This document shows, one piece after another, positions 8,901 to 11,346 of a stretch of 11,346 nucleotides of DNA. The notes under the pieces were generated by a model. That model saw only the letters and a list, made by a program, of their open reading frames with translations. It was not told where the DNA came from and made no database searches. The stretch is from Spirogloea muscicola (Eukaryota; Streptophyta; Zygnematophyceae; Spirogloeales; Spirogloeaceae). Position 1 is the stretch's first letter, and every line of letters begins with the position of its first letter. A program made the translations under genes and the position numbers. The stretch spans positions 886,578-897,923 of the forward strand of contig WELB01000025.1 in the NCBI GenBank assembly GCA_009602725.1, read 5' to 3'.

Positions 8901-10342
8901 AAAGGCATTATGTAGCCCTCCCTGCTTAATTGTGCAGCTTCTCTAAGGTGATTGCTTGCATATGTCTGTGTACTGAATTGCAGAGAGAAGGAGAAGGATG
9001 CCGGCGACTTTCTGAAGGTGCATGTCCTGAAGACATCCCGAAAGTTTACTTTCTCACTCTGAGCTCAGTGTTCGATCACTTTGTCAAGTCCATAAAGATT
9101 TGCTTGCATTAACGATAGTTCACTTACTTACTTTGACTTGTGCACTCCACTCCTTTTATGGTGCATTCTAGGAGGCAGAGGAAGCCGTGAAACTCGCTCG
9201 GGATGCTGGCGTGCCTCTTGTCATCAATGATCGCCTTGATGTGGCACTTGCCTGCGGTGCGGACGGGGTCCACATTGGGCAGGTTGGTGCAGCTCTGAGT
9301 CACCTGATGCTGCTGTCGGAGTATCACAGCCTTGACAGGAGGTTAATCAGCTACACACATCTGGAGAGGCCTAGCATGATCCCTATTAGCATGCTCTTCA
9401 ATATTGCCACTTGCCAGGAGGCCATTGAGCTTGTAAATATCCGCGTCGCTGATCAAGGTCCACTGTTCTTGCTTATTACATGTAACATGGGATTGTGTTG
9501 CCTGCAGAGTGATCTTCCAGCAAGCAAGGCGAGGGAGATTCTGGGTCCCCACAAGATCATTGGTGTTTCTGCCAAGACTGCCGAGCACGCCTTCAGAGCC
9601 TGGCAGGATGGTGCAGGTATTGTGCCGCCCTGGTGACAGATGTTTGGCAATGCCCTCCCAGCAGCAGGAGCAGCCACAGCTCTTCTCTTAAGCCATGCGG
9701 AATCTGATGATCGCTTGTCATGGTGCTCTGTCAGCAGATTACCTTGGGGTTGGTGGTGTTTTCCCCACATCCACAAAGGTAGGATCAAGTTGACATGCAC
9801 CTTGCGGAACCGAACCGATTCACAAGGTAGCTCTTGCATACGAGTAATGCAGGACCGAAGTGAAGACATTGGGGCTGAATTGCTGGAGGCGTTGTTACTA
9901 GAGTAGATTTCTTTTGGCAAGGGAAATTTGAACTGTTATCATCTGATGCTAATGTGGTCCTTGTCATTCCCTACCAGGCCAACAACACCACAATAGGCCT
10001 CGATGGACTGCGTGCTGTGTGTGTCAGCAGCAAGCTCCCGGTGGTGGCCATTGGGGGCATCTCCAAGGAGAATGCTGTTGACGTGCTAACGCAGCAGCCT
10101 CCTGCCCTCTCGGGTATGAGCACTACAACAAGACCAACTTCTCCGCTTCAAAGTCATGGCTCAGCAGCGCTCGAGTATCTGTCACCTGAGAGAGACTCTG
10201 GCCGTTGTTGCCGGCAGGTGTGGCGGTGGTCTCGGCGATCTTTGACTCACCGGACGTGGCAGCGGCAACGCGAGACTTGCGGGAAGAGCTGAAGTCATGC
10301 TTGCCCAGTAGGCCGCTCAAAGCAAGTTCAAGTTTGGCGTAG
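5949..10342 (+). CDS. TH1: Bifunctional HMP-phosphate kinase / thiamin-phosphate synthase (ThiD-ThiE fusion), 16 exons
   Basis: The ThiD half phosphorylates HMP-P to HMP-PP; the ThiE half joins HMP-PP to thiazole phosphate, giving thiamin monophosphate. Exons: 5949-6068, 6167-6253, 6665-6739, 6952-7027, 7130-7214, 7371-7508, 7739-7803, 7952-8079, 8372-8471, 8650-8809, 8984-9017, 9172-9282, 9508-9616, 9738-9778, 9978-10113, 10218-10342. They total 1590 nt (529 residues plus TAG), all phases matching. ThiD (about 25-291): [28 protein letters not shown] (122-126), TPN (159-161), VKGGH, and NSHGTGCTL with the catalytic Cys237. ThiE (about 303-529): [71 protein letters not shown]. The order and length match plant TH1, a plastid enzyme. 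The roughly 20-residue Ala/Pro/Arg leader may be a short targeting peptide. Further in-frame ATGs lie at 5958 and 5964. Confidence 0.97.
5965..6012. repeat. GCG/GGC-rich low-complexity run at the start of TH1
   Basis: These bases encode the alanine-, proline- and arginine-rich leader ([11 protein letters not shown] then RRSPPP) just before the ThiD domain. A related (CGG)n run lies at about 6104-6122 inside intron 1, and a (GCC)n-like run at about 5606-5645 encodes the SHMT alanine stretch. Together they make the 5500-6200 region the most GC-rich in the centre of the window. Confidence 0.6.
6069..6166 (+). other. GC-AG intron in TH1 (intron 1)
   Basis: The exon ends ATC CAG at 6068 and the following bases are GCACGC; the acceptor is CCCTGCAG and exon 2 starts GCG GAC CTC AAG. 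Joining them gives GIQ-ADLK, the continuous ThiD substrate-binding motif. GT donors inside the interval (6122, 6148) do not work: the first breaks the frame, and the second lies beyond an in-frame TGA at 6123-6125. A GC donor is therefore required unless there is a sequencing error. The intron is 98 bp and rich in CGG triplets. Confidence 0.8.
6254..6664 (+). other. TH1 intron 2 (411 bp), the longest in the window
   Basis: It runs from a GTGAGA donor after TAGVQ to a CTGCGCAG acceptor before GIHALPAAF, and is phase 0. It is noticeably poorer in GC than the flanking exons. No coding exon or conserved RNA element, including a TPP-aptamer core, was found in it. Confidence 0.75.
9283..9507 (+). 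other. Open, in-frame intron within the ThiE part of TH1 (225 bp)
   Basis: The donor GTTGGT follows the HIGQ codons and the acceptor CCTGCAG precedes SDLPASKA. The length is 75 codons, with no stop in the coding frame, so the reading frame stays open from 9172 through the intron into the next exon (9508). Splicing is supported because removal restores the contiguous HIGQ-SDLP core of the ThiE family. Retention would insert 75 residues into the barrel. Confidence 0.75.
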
Positions 10343-10841
10343 ATCAGCTTCGCCATGTCTTTGGGCGATGCTGAGTCCGTGGATTTGCCAAGCGATGCAT
10401 CCCACAGTCCACAGAGACTGCTGCTTTCTAAACAATTGTGGCGCACATACTTGAGATACATGTGGCAGTACATCTGTTGCATGCAAGATAGGATTTAGCT
10501 CTCACAAGGCGTCTCCTGGGCCGGCTTCAAGAAGGCGGCGTCTTTTGCCACTTACGTGAGAATCACAAGGCGCTTGCTCCCTTGATCGCCTGGGAGCCTG
10601 AATGTGTCAGCAGGGCTCGGAGCATTATTCAATGAATGTCGCTGTGTACTGTGAGGGCCAATCCGTGGCAATCGGCTCAGCAGCCAGCTTGGTACGGAGT
10701 TGTGTATGCACAGAATTTGTGGCAGCTTCCGTCAGCAGAGAGGGCCATCCAAACCCGCATGTTCAGGCGGCTCCACTGGAACACGGCGGCGAATATGCCT
10801 TGCGAATCCATGACAGCTCCACCAGCCGCCATGGTTTGGGG
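10343..10841. other. Convergent intergenic / 3'UTR region
   Basis: This stretch of 499 bp separates the stops of TH1 (plus) and the fatty acid hydroxylase (minus). No supported gene was seen. The decamer TCACAAGGCG occurs twice, at 10502-10511 and 10563-10572. Neither strand has the TGTAA motif here, so no poly(A) signal can be proposed for either gene. Confidence 0.55.
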
Positions 10842-11346
10842 TTAGTGCTGCTTGGCGGCGGGGCGGGCGGGCGGCAGCGTGCCAAAGGCGGCGTCCCAGA
10901 GCGGGGAGGTGATGCCGAAGGCGGCAGCGGGGTGGCGGAAGTGGTGCGCGAGGTGGTACTGCCGGAGGCTGGCGAGCGGCGGTGCGAGCGCGGCGAGGCG
11001 GCGGGCGCTGGCGTGGTGCAGAGCGAAGTGGGTCACGTCGTAGGCCACGTAGCCGGCCAGCGCGCCGGCGAGGAGCGGCAGGAAGGCGGCGCGCGGCAGC
11101 GTGGCGGCGAAGGGCGCGGCGAGTGGCGCGGCGATGGCGGCGGCGGCGGCCGGCGGGAAGACCAGGCGGTCGGCGTCCTGGGGGAACTTGTGGTGGATGC
11201 CGTGGAGCAAAAAGTGGAGCGTGATGGCGGCGGGAGTCGAACACCGGGCGTGAAATAAGAAGCGGTGGAGGACGTACTCGAGGAGCGACCAGAGGGCGGC
11301 GCCGGCGACGGCGAGCGCCGCCAGCTCCGCCGGCGGCGCGCCGGCG
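10842..11346 (-). CDS. Fatty acid 2-hydroxylase (FA2H/Scs7 family), 3' end of gene
   Basis: The frame is open from the window edge to TAA at 10844-10842, giving 167 C-terminal residues; the start is outside. The di-iron/zinc histidine set of sphingolipid fatty acid 2-hydroxylases is complete and ordered: HRFLFH (visible residues 27-32), HGIHHKFPQD (48-57), HFALHH (106-111) and YHLAHHF (130-136). DRLVFPP and FGITSPLWDAAFGT, both typical of the family, flank these. Membrane segments around 8-24 and 65-103 are strongly alanine-rich. The enzyme would sit in the ER membrane and add a 2-hydroxyl to the acyl chain of (dihydro)ceramide. Plant members lack the N-terminal cytochrome b5 domain of yeast Scs7; that cannot be judged here. 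The fragment ends AAKQH, with no clear KKXX signal. No intron is seen in this part. A sterol desaturase-like relative is a less likely alternative. Confidence 0.92.
   Translation of the reverse strand, partial: AGAPPAELAALAVAGAALWSLLEYVLHRFLFHARCSTPAAITLHFLLHGIHHKFPQDADRLVFPPAAAAAIAAPLAAPFAATLPRAAFLPLLAGALAGYVAYDVTHFALHHASARRLAALAPPLASLRQYHLAHHFRHPAAAFGITSPLWDAAFGTLPPARPAAKQH

Noticed and set aside
10602-11258. 218-codon plus-strand frame and a 170-codon minus-strand frame over the hydroxylase
   Set aside because: Both are shadows of the GC-rich fatty acid hydroxylase exon, which alone shows conserved motifs.

Overview
This window is nuclear DNA from a photosynthetic eukaryote, most likely a chlorophyte green alga (a trebouxiophyte such as a Coccomyxa or Chlorella relative would fit). 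The clues are genes cut into many small exons by introns of about 100-400 bp, GC-rich and alanine-rich 5' exons, a plant-type fused ThiD-ThiE thiamin enzyme, a plant-type organellar serine hydroxymethyltransferase, a CASP-like membrane protein, and TGTAA motifs (the usual chlorophyte poly(A) signal) beyond one stop codon. The lineage is inference. No prokaryotic operon, mobile element, CRISPR array, tRNA or rRNA was seen.

Layout: (1) 1-1239, plus strand, the 3' part of a CASP-like four-helix membrane protein gene; its first helix is not in the window, and the window opens in a perfect (TC)56 microsatellite. (2) 1240-1732, a convergent intergenic or 3'UTR stretch. (3) 5704-1733, minus strand, a complete 13-exon serine hydroxymethyltransferase gene of 539 codons, apparently organelle-targeted. 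(4) 5705-5948, a 244-bp gap between two divergent start codons, probably a shared promoter. (5) 5949-10342, plus strand, a complete 16-exon gene for a 529-residue bifunctional HMP-phosphate kinase / thiamin-phosphate synthase (TH1 type). (6) 10343-10841, a convergent intergenic stretch. (7) 11346-10842, minus strand, the 3' end of a fatty acid 2-hydroxylase gene.

Exon models were built by hand: each junction was placed on GT..AG (one on GC..AG) boundaries, and phase was carried through every exon. For the SHMT and TH1 genes all exons add up to an intact frame. SHMT supplies glycine and folate one-carbon units. These feed the purine/AIR route to the thiamin pyrimidine, and glycine is a substrate for the thiazole half, so the head-to-head SHMT/TH1 pair has a plausible metabolic link. 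Co-regulation has not been shown.

I saw no clearly new biological system. The points most worth a second look are the divergent SHMT/TH1 arrangement, a required GC-AG intron inside the ThiD substrate-binding motif, a fully open in-frame intron inside ThiE, an intron at the ThiD/ThiE domain junction, and a long microsatellite running into a likely splice acceptor.
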